Source: Nostoc sp. UHCC 0302
Lineage (GTDB): Bacteria > Cyanobacteriota > Cyanobacteriia > Cyanobacteriales > Nostocaceae
Direction: 5' to 3'
NCBI RefSeq assembly: GCF_038096175.1
Contig: NZ_CP151099.1
Location: 2,544,501-2,608,500 of the forward strand
Length of the DNA: 64,000 nucleotides
The translations under genes and the position numbers were made by a program. Positions 44,796 to 54,116 of the stretch are shown in pieces; position 1 is the stretch's first letter, and each line of letters opens with the position of its first letter. Under the pieces are notes generated by a model. The model was not told the DNA's origin. It saw nothing but the letters and a program-made list of their open reading frames with translations, and made no database searches.

Positions 44796-45273
44796 AAAGG
44801 AGTAACCTTGCAGAAGTTGTAAACGATAAAAGACTAATAAAATAGCTTTGATTCTAAGATACTGCCCTTAGCTTGTGGTTCTGGTTCTACTAAAGGGCAT
44901 ATTTTTTTCTGTGGGAAATTTTTGGCGTGCATATCCTTGCTCAGAGAACAAGGTTTCTCAGAGTTAGGCTGCCGAGGCGATCGCTTACGCCAAAGAAACA
45001 AATTAACAAAAAGTCTCGGCTACCGGATTCAAGCAGAATCTTTCTAAAGCTGTGGAGCCATAACAGCTAATTATAACAATTTTAAAGTAAATTTGATGTT
45101 CAAATGTTGACTTGTAGATTTTACGGGGCTTCTACTTCAAGAATAGGATGACTCATACTAACTAACGTGCGCTGCATAGGTTTATTGGTAAGCTGAGATT
45201 GTACTGATCTCTGACAGTTAGCATCAATTGCGATCGCTACCCCCGCAGATTAGCAGGCAGAACATAGCATAGA
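44796..45273. other. intergenic between divergent genes
   Basis: 478 bp, no gene. It contains the promoters of the minus-strand zinc-ribbon gene and the plus-strand RMD1-family gene, and a small palindromic insert around GGCGATCGCTTACGCC (about 44975-44990). Confidence 0.4.
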
Positions 45274-46080
45274 GTGACAATGCAAAAACTCCTTTTTAAT
45301 AACAGAGATAGATTTAGAGCGCAGGCCCTATTTGTTGGTAAGGAGATTAACCTACAGGCATTGGAGAACTACGTTTGCTTGGCAACAATGCCACTAATGG
45401 TTACAGTAGGTGAACACGGCTGTGCAGTGCTGCTGGGCTATGGTGCAGTTGTTCTGTTTAACCTTGAACCTGTGGAAAAGTTAGCCTTTTTGACCGAAGT
45501 ATCTTCTCAAGTTAGCGAATCTTTTGCCAAGCCGGAGACTGAAGAGGTGGAAGTTCATCTCAACATTGTGGAGAGTGAGCGAGTTAGGGAAGGAAAAATT
45601 TTGCTGCATGAATTTAGTCTTGAACGCTTGCAGATAGTGGCTGATATTCTCGCTAAGAGTGTTGTGCTGTCTCATTATGAAACTAGCCTAGCCACTGTAT
45701 TTGATCAAATTGAACCTTTTGCAGCTAGTCTCCAGCGTGAAAACAGGAGCAGGCGCCAAAGTCGTGAATTGCTGCGTCAACTTGGGACTACCCTGTTAGT
45801 TCAACATAAGATTGTCGGTCGAGTAGAAATCATCGATAAGCCGGAGTTGCTTTGGGAATCCCCACAACTAGAAAACTTATATCTGCGATTGGAGGATGAA
45901 TACGAAATCCGTGAGCGCCACAATGCTCTGGAACGCAAACTAGAGCTAATTTCCCAAACTGCACAAACAGTGCTGGAGTTCATGCAACATAGCAGTAGTC
46001 AGCGAGTAGAGTGGTATGTGGTGATTCTGATTGTAGTGGAAATTCTGCTGTCACTGTACGACATCATTTTCAAAGGCTAG
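45274..46080 (+). CDS. RMD1/YagE-family (DUF155) membrane protein
   Basis: A 268-residue DUF155 protein related to eukaryotic RMND1 and yeast Rmd1/Rmd8. It starts with a beta-rich region (LFVGKEINLQALENYV, YGAVVLFNL), then LHEFSLERLQIVADILAKSV and an extended helical stretch. The single C-terminal membrane helix (WYVVILIVVEILLSLYDIIF) is family-typical and anchors the domain to a membrane. Function in bacteria is unknown. The GTG at 45274 and the ATG at 45280 are alternative starts. Confidence 0.85.
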   Translation: MTMQKLLFNNRDRFRAQALFVGKEINLQALENYVCLATMPLMVTVGEHGCAVLLGYGAVVLFNLEPVEKLAFLTEVSSQVSESFAKPETEEVEVHLNIVESERVREGKILLHEFSLERLQIVADILAKSVVLSHYETSLATVFDQIEPFAASLQRENRSRRQSRELLRQLGTTLLVQHKIVGRVEIIDKPELLWESPQLENLYLRLEDEYEIRERHNALERKLELISQTAQTVLEFMQHSSSQRVEWYVVILIVVEILLSLYDIIFKG

Positions 46081-46170
46081 TGCTAAATTTAGAGAGGGTA
46101 AACAGTTGCTGGCTTTGAGCAGCAGTCTTGAGCCGGGCGGTGTCGCTTAACAGTCCTAAGTTTCAAGTAA

Positions 46171-46461
46171 TACCAATTTGAAAAAAGAATACGACAGATG
46201 GTAAATATATTACAGAAGTAGGATTTAGGGTATGTGATGGCAGGGATAACGCATATCGAGATTGAAGAAAGTGTCGAGGAACTAGAGGAGTTGCTTAGAG
46301 ATAAAAAAGAGTCTCGGCTCAAAGAACTTATATAAGCCCTATATCTTATAAAAGCGCAATCTCTGAGTGTGAGTGCGATCGCCAAAATTCTAGGCAGACA
46401 TCGGGGTAGAGTACAACGATGGTTAGCAGACTTTTGTAAATGTACAACATTCACAAATTAA
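46171..46461 (+). pseudogene. remnant of an IS630-type element, 5' end only
   Basis: It begins TACCAATTTGAAAAAAGAAT, the left end of the MITE at 16487. The transposase reading frame starts at 46237 (MAGITHIEIEESVEELEELL), is broken by a TAA at codon 33, and continues SVSAIAKILGRHRGRVQRWL, a helix-turn-helix, before ending at 46461. The catalytic domain is missing. It is the likely parent family of the two TACCAATT MITEs. Confidence 0.75.
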
Positions 46462-46547
46462 ATGTAGATTTTCTCGGTAATAAATTAGGAGAGAAAATCC
46501 AGCAAAGATACGATCAATATTAGTAACTTTGCTGGAATGAACTTCTT

Positions 46548-48083
46548 ATGTCACTAACTGAAGAAATTCTCTCACAATTACCGGGTAATGTTTTAGAAGG
46601 ATTGCGTCAAGGCGATCGCATTCTCACGTCTTTAAGAGAAAACACCGCACCAGTACCAGAGGTAGTTAAAGAAAGTCAACAATCTTTAAGTACTGTTGAC
46701 TGGGATGTAATTATCTGCGGTGGCACTTTGGGGATTTTGATTGGTTGCGCCTTAGCGGTGAAGGGACTGCGAGTGGCGTTGCTTGAACGAGGGATTCTGC
46801 GTGGGAGAGAACAAGAGTGGAATATTTCCCGCCAGGAGTTACAGGTATTTTTGGAATTGAACTTACTCACAGAAGATGAGTTAGAAAAAGCGATCGCCAC
46901 TAAATATAACCCAGCGCGAGTCAGTTTTCATCATGGAACAGAGGTTTGGGTAGAAGATGTTTTAAATATTGGTGTAGATCCGGTTTATCTACTGGCTACC
47001 TTGAAAACACGATTTCTCGCTGCTGGTGGAAAGTTGTTAGAAAACACACCTTTTACTGAAACGGTGGTGCATCCAGATGGCGTGATGGTAAATAACCAAT
47101 TCAAAACTAGGTTATTAATTGACGCGATGGGACATTTTTCTCCCATCACTCAACAAGCACGCCAAGGAAAAAAACCAGATGCGCTTTGCTTGGTTGTCGG
47201 AAGTTGCGCTCAAGGTTTTCCGAAAAATGACTCAGGCGACTTGTTGTTATCATTTACATCTTTGCAAAATCAATGCCAGTACTTCTGGGAAGCTTTTCCA
47301 GCTAAGGATGGTAGAACCACTTACTTGTTTACCTACATGGATGCACATCCACAACGCTTGAGTTTAGAAGCTCTCTTTGAGGAATATCTGCGTCTTTTAC
47401 CAGAATATCAGGGTGTGGAATTGAGTGAGTTGAAGTTTCAACGAGCGCTGTTTGGCTTCTTTCCTACCTATCGCCAAAGCCCTTTAAAAACTCCTTGGAG
47501 TCGCATTCTCCCAGCCGGAGATAGCAGCGGTAGCCAATCTCCTTTGAGCTTTGGTGGTTTTGGCGCGATGGTGCGTCACCTGAAGCGTTTAACATTTGGC
47601 ATTTATGAAGCGCTGCAAACTGAACAATTATCTGCAAAGGCACTATCACTATTGCAACCATATCAGCCAAGCCTGACTGTTACTTGGTTGTTTCAAAGAG
47701 CGATGAGTGTTGGTATAAATCAAAAGATTGCCCCAGAGCAAATTAACCAACTGCTTACTGCGGTATTTCAGGAAATGCAACAGCTAGGTACACCAGTGTT
47801 AAAACCATTTTTGCAAGATATAGTGCAGTTTTCAGGATTGACACAAACACTGCTGAAAACTGGTTTATCCCATCCGGGATTAGTTGCCAAAATAATTCCA
47901 CAAGTGGGTGTGGGAAGTTTACTGGATTGGATGGTGCATTATGGGAATTTAGGTGTATATACTACCTTATTTCGGCTGAGTCCAATGCTAGAAACATGGG
48001 TGAATAATCAACCAAGCGAACAACAGTATTATTGGCATCGTTTAATTGATGCTTGGAAGTATGGTTCTGGTAGCGATTATTAG
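46548..48083 (+). CDS. cruP: CruP-like flavoprotein (lycopene cyclase family)
   Basis: A 511-residue FAD-binding protein related to lycopene cyclases. CruP is the paralog kept in oxygenic phototrophs and linked to carotenoid oxidation control. The dinucleotide-binding motif is IICGGTLGILIGCALAVKGL followed by VALLERG (about 55-85). Later blocks are WNISRQELQVFLELNLL and LIDAMGHFSP. ILPAGDSSGSQSPLSFGGFG is the FAD-closing motif. The C-terminal third is helical and has no counterpart in CrtL-type cyclases. Assignment rests on memory of CruP sequences; it could be another FAD-dependent oxidoreductase of the same group. Confidence 0.75.
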   Translation: MSLTEEILSQLPGNVLEGLRQGDRILTSLRENTAPVPEVVKESQQSLSTVDWDVIICGGTLGILIGCALAVKGLRVALLERGILRGREQEWNISRQELQVFLELNLLTEDELEKAIATKYNPARVSFHHGTEVWVEDVLNIGVDPVYLLATLKTRFLAAGGKLLENTPFTETVVHPDGVMVNNQFKTRLLIDAMGHFSPITQQARQGKKPDALCLVVGSCAQGFPKNDSGDLLLSFTSLQNQCQYFWEAFPAKDGRTTYLFTYMDAHPQRLSLEALFEEYLRLLPEYQGVELSELKFQRALFGFFPTYRQSPLKTPWSRILPAGDSSGSQSPLSFGGFGAMVRHLKRLTFGIYEALQTEQLSAKALSLLQPYQPSLTVTWLFQRAMSVGINQKIAPEQINQLLTAVFQEMQQLGTPVLKPFLQDIVQFSGLTQTLLKTGLSHPGLVAKIIPQVGVGSLLDWMVHYGNLGVYTTLFRLSPMLETWVNNQPSEQQYYWHRLIDAWKYGSGSDY

Positions 48084-48116
48084 AATGAACTTGAGTAATA
48101 CAAGTGTGAGGATAAT

Positions 48117-48824
48117 ATGATTGAACGGAAAACATTGGGAATTAAGTACTTTGCAGTACTTATTGGGTTTTTGCGCGATCGCGAAGGATTTCTAGAAGAA
48201 GTTCGCCAAGGTACAAGATTACCAAATAAAATCATTTCTCTATTAGTATGCAGTTCTTTGTTTCTTGCTATTTATGGCGGCATCATTGGTGCATATCATA
48301 GCTGGATGCAAGCTTTATCTTCTGCTATTAAATTGCCTGCTCTCTATTTAATTACATTGCTAATTTGTTTGCCGACTTTGTATTTTGCTAATATCATTTT
48401 TGGTTCAAAACGGACTTTTTCACAGCATTTAGCATTAGTCTTGACTGCTGTTTCAATAACTAGTGTACTTTTATTCAGCTTCGCGCCAATTACACTATTT
48501 TTCATGAGCAGTACCAATAACTACCAATTTTTAATCTTGTTAAATGTAGCTATCTTTGCAGTAACTGGGTTTATTGGTATTTCTTCCTTATATCAAGCTA
48601 CAGCTTTAGTTTTAGAACAAGAGAATGAAGGTAGTAAGACACGCCAGAAAATTTTAAAATTTTGGCTATTCCTTTACGCTTTTGTAGGTAGTCAGTTAGG
48701 ATGGACTCTCAGACCGTTTTTTGGTACACCTGATTCTGTTTTTCAACTATTTCGCGAAAGAGAAGGTAACTTTTATCTAAGTGTGATTAAAGCTATTAGT
48801 TACCTGTTAGGAATTCGTTCATGA
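48117..48824 (+). CDS. conserved integral membrane protein, 235 aa
   Basis: A protein with five or six membrane helices (roughly residues 39-60, 70-92, 104-128, 138-160, 190-208). The soluble N-terminus (MIERKTLGIKYFAVLIGFLR then DREGFLEEVRQGTRL) may lie on the membrane surface. The loop RPFFGTPDSVFQLFREREGN FY is a landmark I have seen in cyanobacterial proteins without assigned function. It starts 33 bp after cruP and is probably co-transcribed with it. Confidence 0.75.
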   Translation: MIERKTLGIKYFAVLIGFLRDREGFLEEVRQGTRLPNKIISLLVCSSLFLAIYGGIIGAYHSWMQALSSAIKLPALYLITLLICLPTLYFANIIFGSKRTFSQHLALVLTAVSITSVLLFSFAPITLFFMSSTNNYQFLILLNVAIFAVTGFIGISSLYQATALVLEQENEGSKTRQKILKFWLFLYAFVGSQLGWTLRPFFGTPDSVFQLFREREGNFYLSVIKAISYLLGIRS

Positions 48825-48864
48825 GTCAAGAGTAAATTATCTTGATATTCTAGCGATTTTCATA

Positions 48865-49410
48865 TCACCCCAACAATTCATCAACTGCTACATTGAAACC
48901 TTTTAGTACAGATTGAGTACTAGCAACCTCACCAGAAATAAATACAAGTCGCTGATGTTGCGTGATTACAATAATCCAACGATTTTCTGGAAACACTAAC
49001 CAAACTTCCTCACCTCCAGACTGCAAGTATTCTTGAGATTTAGCAATTATCTCTTCAGCAATATCTGTAGGGGAAACAATCTCAGCAATTAGTGGGAAAC
49101 TTTGCGGTAACACAGCCGGTTCGCCAAATTGAGTAATTAGTTCTGGTGTGAGATAAGCAACATCAGGAATTCGCCCCTGTTTATTAGTACAACAAGGTAC
49201 TTCTGTATAAACTTGTCCCCCCTGCCCACTAGAATCTTTATAATTTCCCCAGGAAATAGCTAGATTAGCTTGAATTCGACTATGTTTCAATGTCACCCCA
49301 TTTTTCTCCACTAGCTGCCCATCCACCCATTCTGTATGTTCAGGGGGATTCTGCATCCAGTCTTCTAGGGAAAATGGTGATACATTTGTAAGAGCTGTAG
49401 TAGTTACCAT
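48865..49410 (-). CDS. Uma2-family putative restriction endonuclease (DUF820)
   Basis: A 181-residue PD-(D/E)xK-type protein of the Uma2 family, hugely expanded in cyanobacteria. Motifs are SLEDWMQNPPEHTEWVDGQL, RIPDVAYLTPEL (catalytic Asp), LIAEIVSPTD (the Glu of the ExK region) and GGEEVWLVFPENRW. The true function is unknown; activity on DNA is inferred from the fold. It lies just downstream of the STAND NTPase on the same strand with a 37-bp gap. Uma2 genes are scattered widely, so the pairing may be chance. Confidence 0.85.
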   Translation of the reverse strand: MVTTTALTNVSPFSLEDWMQNPPEHTEWVDGQLVEKNGVTLKHSRIQANLAISWGNYKDSSGQGGQVYTEVPCCTNKQGRIPDVAYLTPELITQFGEPAVLPQSFPLIAEIVSPTDIAEEIIAKSQEYLQSGGEEVWLVFPENRWIIVITQHQRLVFISGEVASTQSVLKGFNVAVDELLG

Positions 49411-49447
49411 TACTATCTATTCTCCCAGTCAGCATTTATTAATATTA

Positions 49448-51802
49448 TCACTGATTATTTCTTAAACTACCCATTGCTAGTTGTACTCTTTGAACTTGCT
49501 TAGGCGCTGGCATTTCGTAAAAGAGAAGAATTGCTTGATTAAAACTTTCCCAACTACTACTAACTTCACCCATTCTTTGATAAGTCAAGCCCAATTGATA
49601 ATAAGCTTTGGCTAAACTGCATTTATCTACAAGCTTTTTCATACTGTTGATAGCTTCTAAATGCTTATTTATTGCTGTGGGAAACTCTTCTTGCTCACGG
49701 TAGAGCGAAGCTAGACAAGATATAGCTCTAGCTTTTAAAGAAGTAAATTGGTTAACTTCACAATGAAAAATAGCTAGATTGCAAAGCTCTAACGAAGTTT
49801 CTATATAACCTAAATTTTTATACGTTAAACTACTAAATAATAAGCTAGTTCCTCTACCCCAAGAAGTTAATCTGTCACTTGCAAATCCTGCTTCTGCTTC
49901 TCGCTGCATGGCGAAAACTTCTTCGTTGAGTCCTATAGAAGAGTCTATATATGCTAAACAACATTGAGAATAAACTACATACTGATAATAATTTACATCG
50001 ATTTCTGCAAGCTTTTTAACTGAGTAAAAAATATTTTTAGCTTGTTCAAGCTCCCATAAATCTATAAAACAGAGAGCTATATTAAAACTGCTGGATATTT
50101 TTTCCTGAAAAATCTCATATTTATCAGCGATTTCGTGGGACTGTTGGTGGCAATCAAGGGCTGATTCAACATTACCTGTTTGGTGATATGCACGCCCCAA
50201 CATATTATAAAGTAAGCTCAGGTGATATTCAGAATTTAAGTTTTTAATTAGGGGCGTAATTACAGAAATTAGTGTTTCTAATAAACCAAACCTGTTGAAC
50301 AGTACACCTAAAGCTAAGCTTTTATCCCATTTGTTATTTCTGCCCCGAATAATTACATTAGCGGCTTGTTCAAAATCGCCAATTTCTATATAGTGATGAT
50401 ATGCCTCTAGAGCCATTAAGGCGTGTTGAGGATTTTCAATTTTATTAACACTAGTATTCCAAAATTCCGCAGCTTTCTGGTTGGCAATTTGCCATTCACC
50501 GCATTGTTTTAAACGAGTGATCGCTTCTGTGCAAATTACAGGATGCAACCAGTATTTTCCTTTGCGGCATTCTAATAAAGAACGGTCAGACAGAGATTTA
50601 ATTACTCGTCTACATTGTTGTTCTGGAATATCCCAGAGTAAGCATTGTAATCCTTGGATACTAACATGAGTCACATCTTGATAACGATAGCATCCCAAAC
50701 GACAAAGCAGCCTATATGCCTCAGTATCTAATTGTTGCAAGCGGTCAAATTGACTGGCAACTAAATGTTCTAACTCTCTTTCTATTAATAAATCATCTTT
50801 ATTTTCCCGCCAATAAATATCTACGTTTCCATCAAAATCTGTTATTACTACACCGCTGATAATTTGCATTGCTTTGGCATTACCGCCAAAGGCTCTGCAT
50901 ATTTCGCTGAGTACAGTAGAACGAGAATTTAACTGCCGACTGATAAAAAATTGTCTCCACGCAGAATCATTTAAACCCTCAAGGGAATAGAAACTCACAT
51001 CAACCCCTGATTCATAGAGGCGTTCACGACTAGTAATCAGCGTCACTGATTGAATTGTCGGATCAGCAAGTACTCTTAATAATTCTACATACGGACGACG
51101 AGACGCAATGATTCGGCCATTCTTATCTAAAGCAGATTCTAAATTATCAATTAATACGCCAATCTTCTTCGTTCCATCTCGCAGCTTTCGCCGCAACCGC
51201 TCCAAATTGATCCCAAACTCTCTTCCTGGTTCTTCGTTAAAGTCTCCTCTAAGCCATTCTTCAACTACGCTTTCTACAGAAATAATGTTTTGGCTTTCCT
51301 TAGCCATCCACAGTTCTAAGAAGTAGAAACCCTGAGTTTTAAAATATTTGCGGGCTAAGGTTGTTTTACCAACACCGCCTTCTCCTTGGATGAGAATAAC
51401 TTTGGCTCCTTGACTGACAAGGTGATTGAGGTCGGCTATTTGGCGATCGCGCCCGACGAAGTTAGAATCTAAATCTTGGAGGTTAGCGTTATTACTCGTT
51501 GGTTTGGGAATTTGGACGATTTTTTGCAACTGTTGAGTTTTCCAAAATCCCTGAATCACCACTCTTAAAGTTGATTTTGAGACTTTCTCTCCTAGCACTT
51601 TCGATAATAAATGCCAAAGTCCTGCACCAACTGCTTTTAAATGCGCTTCTGTATAACCGCCACTATGGGCGATATCTTGGTAAGTGCGCTTTTCATCCTC
51701 CCACAAATAACGTAAGATAATTCTTTGAGTTAAATTTAAGTGTTCTCCTGTCTGAAAAAAAACTAAGTTATCTACAAACTCTAAGGCTTCTTCCGCACCC
51801 AT
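49448..51802 (-). CDS. STAND NTPase with N-terminal winged helix and TPR-like repeats
   Basis: A 784-residue signal-transduction ATPase. The N-terminus (about 1-95, GEHLNLTQRIILRYLWEDEK then TYQDIAHSGGYTEAHLKAVG) is the vMAP-type helix-turn-helix seen in cyanobacterial NTPases. The NB-ARC/AAA core follows, with P-loop ILIQGEGGVGKTTLARKY (about 140), Walker B KKIGVLIDNLESAL and the sensor-like VTLITSRERL. A winged-helix region lies around 350-430, then about eight TPR-like helical pairs (480-780). Such proteins work like NLRs, oligomerising on ligand binding. No effector domain is fused, so a partner would be needed. Confidence 0.88.
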   Translation of the reverse strand: MGAEEALEFVDNLVFFQTGEHLNLTQRIILRYLWEDEKRTYQDIAHSGGYTEAHLKAVGAGLWHLLSKVLGEKVSKSTLRVVIQGFWKTQQLQKIVQIPKPTSNNANLQDLDSNFVGRDRQIADLNHLVSQGAKVILIQGEGGVGKTTLARKYFKTQGFYFLELWMAKESQNIISVESVVEEWLRGDFNEEPGREFGINLERLRRKLRDGTKKIGVLIDNLESALDKNGRIIASRRPYVELLRVLADPTIQSVTLITSRERLYESGVDVSFYSLEGLNDSAWRQFFISRQLNSRSTVLSEICRAFGGNAKAMQIISGVVITDFDGNVDIYWRENKDDLLIERELEHLVASQFDRLQQLDTEAYRLLCRLGCYRYQDVTHVSIQGLQCLLWDIPEQQCRRVIKSLSDRSLLECRKGKYWLHPVICTEAITRLKQCGEWQIANQKAAEFWNTSVNKIENPQHALMALEAYHHYIEIGDFEQAANVIIRGRNNKWDKSLALGVLFNRFGLLETLISVITPLIKNLNSEYHLSLLYNMLGRAYHQTGNVESALDCHQQSHEIADKYEIFQEKISSSFNIALCFIDLWELEQAKNIFYSVKKLAEIDVNYYQYVVYSQCCLAYIDSSIGLNEEVFAMQREAEAGFASDRLTSWGRGTSLLFSSLTYKNLGYIETSLELCNLAIFHCEVNQFTSLKARAISCLASLYREQEEFPTAINKHLEAINSMKKLVDKCSLAKAYYQLGLTYQRMGEVSSSWESFNQAILLFYEMPAPKQVQRVQLAMGSLRNNQ

Positions 51803-52283
51803 CTGTTGCCATCATGTATCATTTGTAGTTAATTATAACTATACTTTTCCTACCAAATCCTACTAGCTATACTACAAACTACTCTTTCCTACTAGCCAGG
51901 AAGCATACTTTATCCTACTGCAAAGTATTGTAGATTGTATTACTCTTGTAATTAACAGAGGAAAAGTTAAGTTCAGCGCTTAAATAACATGGTTGAGGAG
52001 AGATTATCAGCACTACTACTGCAAGCTTTAGTATTTGGCAAAAGTAACTTTTTACCCATATTAATCACTTTTGAAAGTTTTGTCTAGTAAGCAGGTAGTA
52101 GATATTAGTTAACTAAATTATTTAGAGCGCGTTCACAACAAGTATGTGAGTCTTCACCTTGAGGAGGTGAAATGTTGTTGGACAAAACTTGCCCTGATGA
52201 TTGCAATCCACCCAATCAGGCGATCGCCTAATTGCAACAGGATATCCTTGCTCAAAATTAATTTCCAGTTGTGAGTAAAAATT
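51803..52283. promoter_or_regulatory. upstream region of the STAND NTPase with TCCTAC motifs
   Basis: 481 bp. Within 51848-51920 the motif TCCTACC/TCCTACT appears four times (TTCCTACCAAATCCTACTAG, TTCCTACTAG, ATCCTACTGC) at irregular spacing, immediately upstream of the minus-strand start at 51802. A regulatory role is speculative. No gene is supported in the rest; a 19-codon frame around 52170 is not believed. Confidence 0.35.
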
Positions 52284-52511
52284 ATGACCACAAGTAACCA
52301 GACTCCTCTACTACGCTTAGCTGGCAAATGCCTGAAATATTTCTTGTTGGTGCTATTTGGTTTTGCGATCGCCTACGCCCTGTCAAGTGCTTTGGGAATA
52401 TTTCATGTTCTTCCCATATTGGGATACATTTTACAACTGTTTCTGTTTCCAATGGGAGTTATTTTGTTGTGTTTAATCACAACAGCTGTAATTCTTGAAT
52501 CCCTTCGGTAG
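52284..52511 (+). CDS. small membrane protein, 75 aa
   Basis: A 75-residue protein with two predicted membrane helices (about 16-34 and 40-70: YFLLVLFGFAIAYALSSAL and GYILQLFLFPMGVILLCLIT). The N-terminus is polar (MTTSNQTPLLRLAGKCL). I do not recognise it. An ATG context with AAAAATT and no clear ribosome-binding site lowers confidence, but the frame is well behaved. It is followed by an imperfect hairpin (GGTGCGTTAAGCGC at 52516, partner at 52568). Confidence 0.6.
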   Translation: MTTSNQTPLLRLAGKCLKYFLLVLFGFAIAYALSSALGIFHVLPILGYILQLFLFPMGVILLCLITTAVILESLR

Positions 52512-52619
52512 TAGCGGTGCGTTAAGCGCTTTAATCATGTTTTCCGTGATAAATCAGATTGAAATATGCGCTTAACACACCCTACAATAAATTTACTTTT
52601 ACTTTATAAATGACCTTTA

Positions 52620-52885
52620 AAGCTCAACATTGAGGTTCAAAAGCTCAACTTTGGGGTTCAGAGGCTCAACGTTGAGGTTCAAAAGGTCATCATTGAGGTT
52701 CAGAAGGTCATCATTGAGGTTCAGAAGGTCATCATTGAGGTTCAGAAGGTCATCATTGAGGTTCAGAAGGTCATCATTGAGGTTCAGAAGGTCATCATTG
52801 AGGTTCAGAAGGTCATCCTTGAAGTTCAGAGGCTTAACATTGAGGTTCAAAAGCTCAACATTGAGGTTCAGAAGCTCAAACTTTG
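52620..52885. repeat. 21-bp tandem array, 12 copies plus a partial
   Basis: The core unit AAGGTCATCATTGAGGTTCA plus G is exactly repeated six times (units 4-9). Flanking units are variants (AAGCTCAACATTGAGGTTCA and similar). The outer units resemble each other more than the inner ones, as if the array grew from the middle. Frames are open on both strands (LNDDLLN repeats on minus). A single related unit is at 24385. Confidence 0.9.
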
Positions 52886-52889
52886 ACTA

Positions 52890-52979
52890 CTTTCTCCCAC
52901 TCCCCCACTCCCCCACTCTCCCACTCTCCCACTCTCCCACTCCCCCACTCTCCCACTCCCCCACTCCCCCACTCCCTCA
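52890..52979. repeat. short tandem heptamers CCCACTC
   Basis: About 13 units of CCCACTC or CCCACTCC-type spacing lie in a pyrimidine-rich tract that runs directly into the stop codon of the minus-strand gene at 52977. It matches the STRR class of heterocystous cyanobacteria. Confidence 0.85.
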
Positions 52980-53912
52980 TCTCCCCCTTGCATCCAAAAA
53001 CTTCAGTTGATGGTACACACAACTAATCTGTGATAAATTCACACCTGCTGCTTGTGCCTTCCGTAATGGGTTGCCGAAAATTGCCTCTACCTCTAAGGGA
53101 CGATGTTCATCGTAGTCAATTTTCATGCTGGTGCGATATGGCTTCATCTTCACAGTGTAATCGAGCATTGTCGAGATAAAGCTATCGGGGATAATGCGCC
53201 CGTAACTTTTCGCTCCCGCAGCCACTTCATACATTAACTCTTCAACTAACTTGCGGGTGTAAGTATCGGCCATCAATTCGTCTGTTGTCGCATTGAGAAT
53301 CACAGAAAGCCCATTGTAGGGGATATTCCATACCAGCTTTTTCCAACGTGCCAGTAGTAAGTCTTCAACCAACTCCATTTGGATACCAGCATTTGTAAAG
53401 TCATTGGCAATTTGCTGCATCCTATCTGTATTTCCCATCGGAGAATAATTAGGAGCATATTCGCTTAAGGTAATATGCCCGTAGTCTAAGTGGTGGATTT
53501 TTCCTGGCCCCACTTTGTTAGAACACAGAAAGCATAACCCACCAATAACCCTAACGTTACCCACAATTTGAGCAATATCTTCTTCTATCGCCAGCCCGTT
53601 CTGCAATACCAAAACCACCCCATCATTCTTAACCACAGGTGGTAGCAACTTTGGCAGTAAATGATTTTGTGTCGTCTTTAATGCCACCACCACTACATCG
53701 CATTGTGGCATCTTCTCAACATCGTCGTAGGCGTGGACTTGCGGCAGCGTAAAGTCACCATCTTTGGATTCGACTACTAAACCATATTTGCTTACCTGTT
53801 CATAATCACTCTTGAGCAAAAAATGGACATCTAAACCAGCTTTTTGGAGTTTGGCTCCATAGAACCCGCCTAAAGCACCAGTTCCCAGAATGGCGTACGT
53901 GCGATCGGACAT
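52977..53912 (-). CDS. ketopantoate reductase-family oxidoreductase
   Basis: A 311-residue NADPH-dependent reductase of the ApbA/PanE family. In pantothenate synthesis PanE reduces 2-dehydropantoate to pantoate. The N-terminal Rossmann motif is ILGTGALGGFYGAKLQKAGL (residues 7-26). VVVALKTTQNHLLPKLLPPV follows, then VLVLQNGLAIEEDIA (catalytic region) and the C-terminal helical domain KKLVWNIPYNGLSVIL with the conserved Lys and Asn. Cyanobacteria often have more than one family member, so the true substrate is not certain. The stop codon is embedded in the heptamer tract. Confidence 0.88.
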   Translation of the reverse strand: MSDRTYAILGTGALGGFYGAKLQKAGLDVHFLLKSDYEQVSKYGLVVESKDGDFTLPQVHAYDDVEKMPQCDVVVVALKTTQNHLLPKLLPPVVKNDGVVLVLQNGLAIEEDIAQIVGNVRVIGGLCFLCSNKVGPGKIHHLDYGHITLSEYAPNYSPMGNTDRMQQIANDFTNAGIQMELVEDLLLARWKKLVWNIPYNGLSVILNATTDELMADTYTRKLVEELMYEVAAGAKSYGRIIPDSFISTMLDYTVKMKPYRTSMKIDYDEHRPLEVEAIFGNPLRKAQAAGVNLSQISCVYHQLKFLDARGR

Positions 53913-54116
53913 TTCTTTTACAAAGGGATTTTCTTACAAAGATCATAAGTCGATGTCTGTTACCAAACTACCCCTGAAGTTGCGGTGTCTGACGAATAGC
54001 TCTACCTGAGTGTGTATGCACATAAGAGTAGTTTATTCAACTTCTCATTTTATTTAATAAAAATTAAAATAGGTTTATTATCCTTTAAAATCATTTGCAG
54101 AGATTAGGTAAGACAT

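Noticed and set aside
52617-53010. Frames through the second 21-bp array (LNDDL repeats on minus, arginine/serine repeats on plus)
   Set aside because: Same reason as the first array; they also run into the CCCACTC tract and overlap the ketopantoate-reductase-like gene end.
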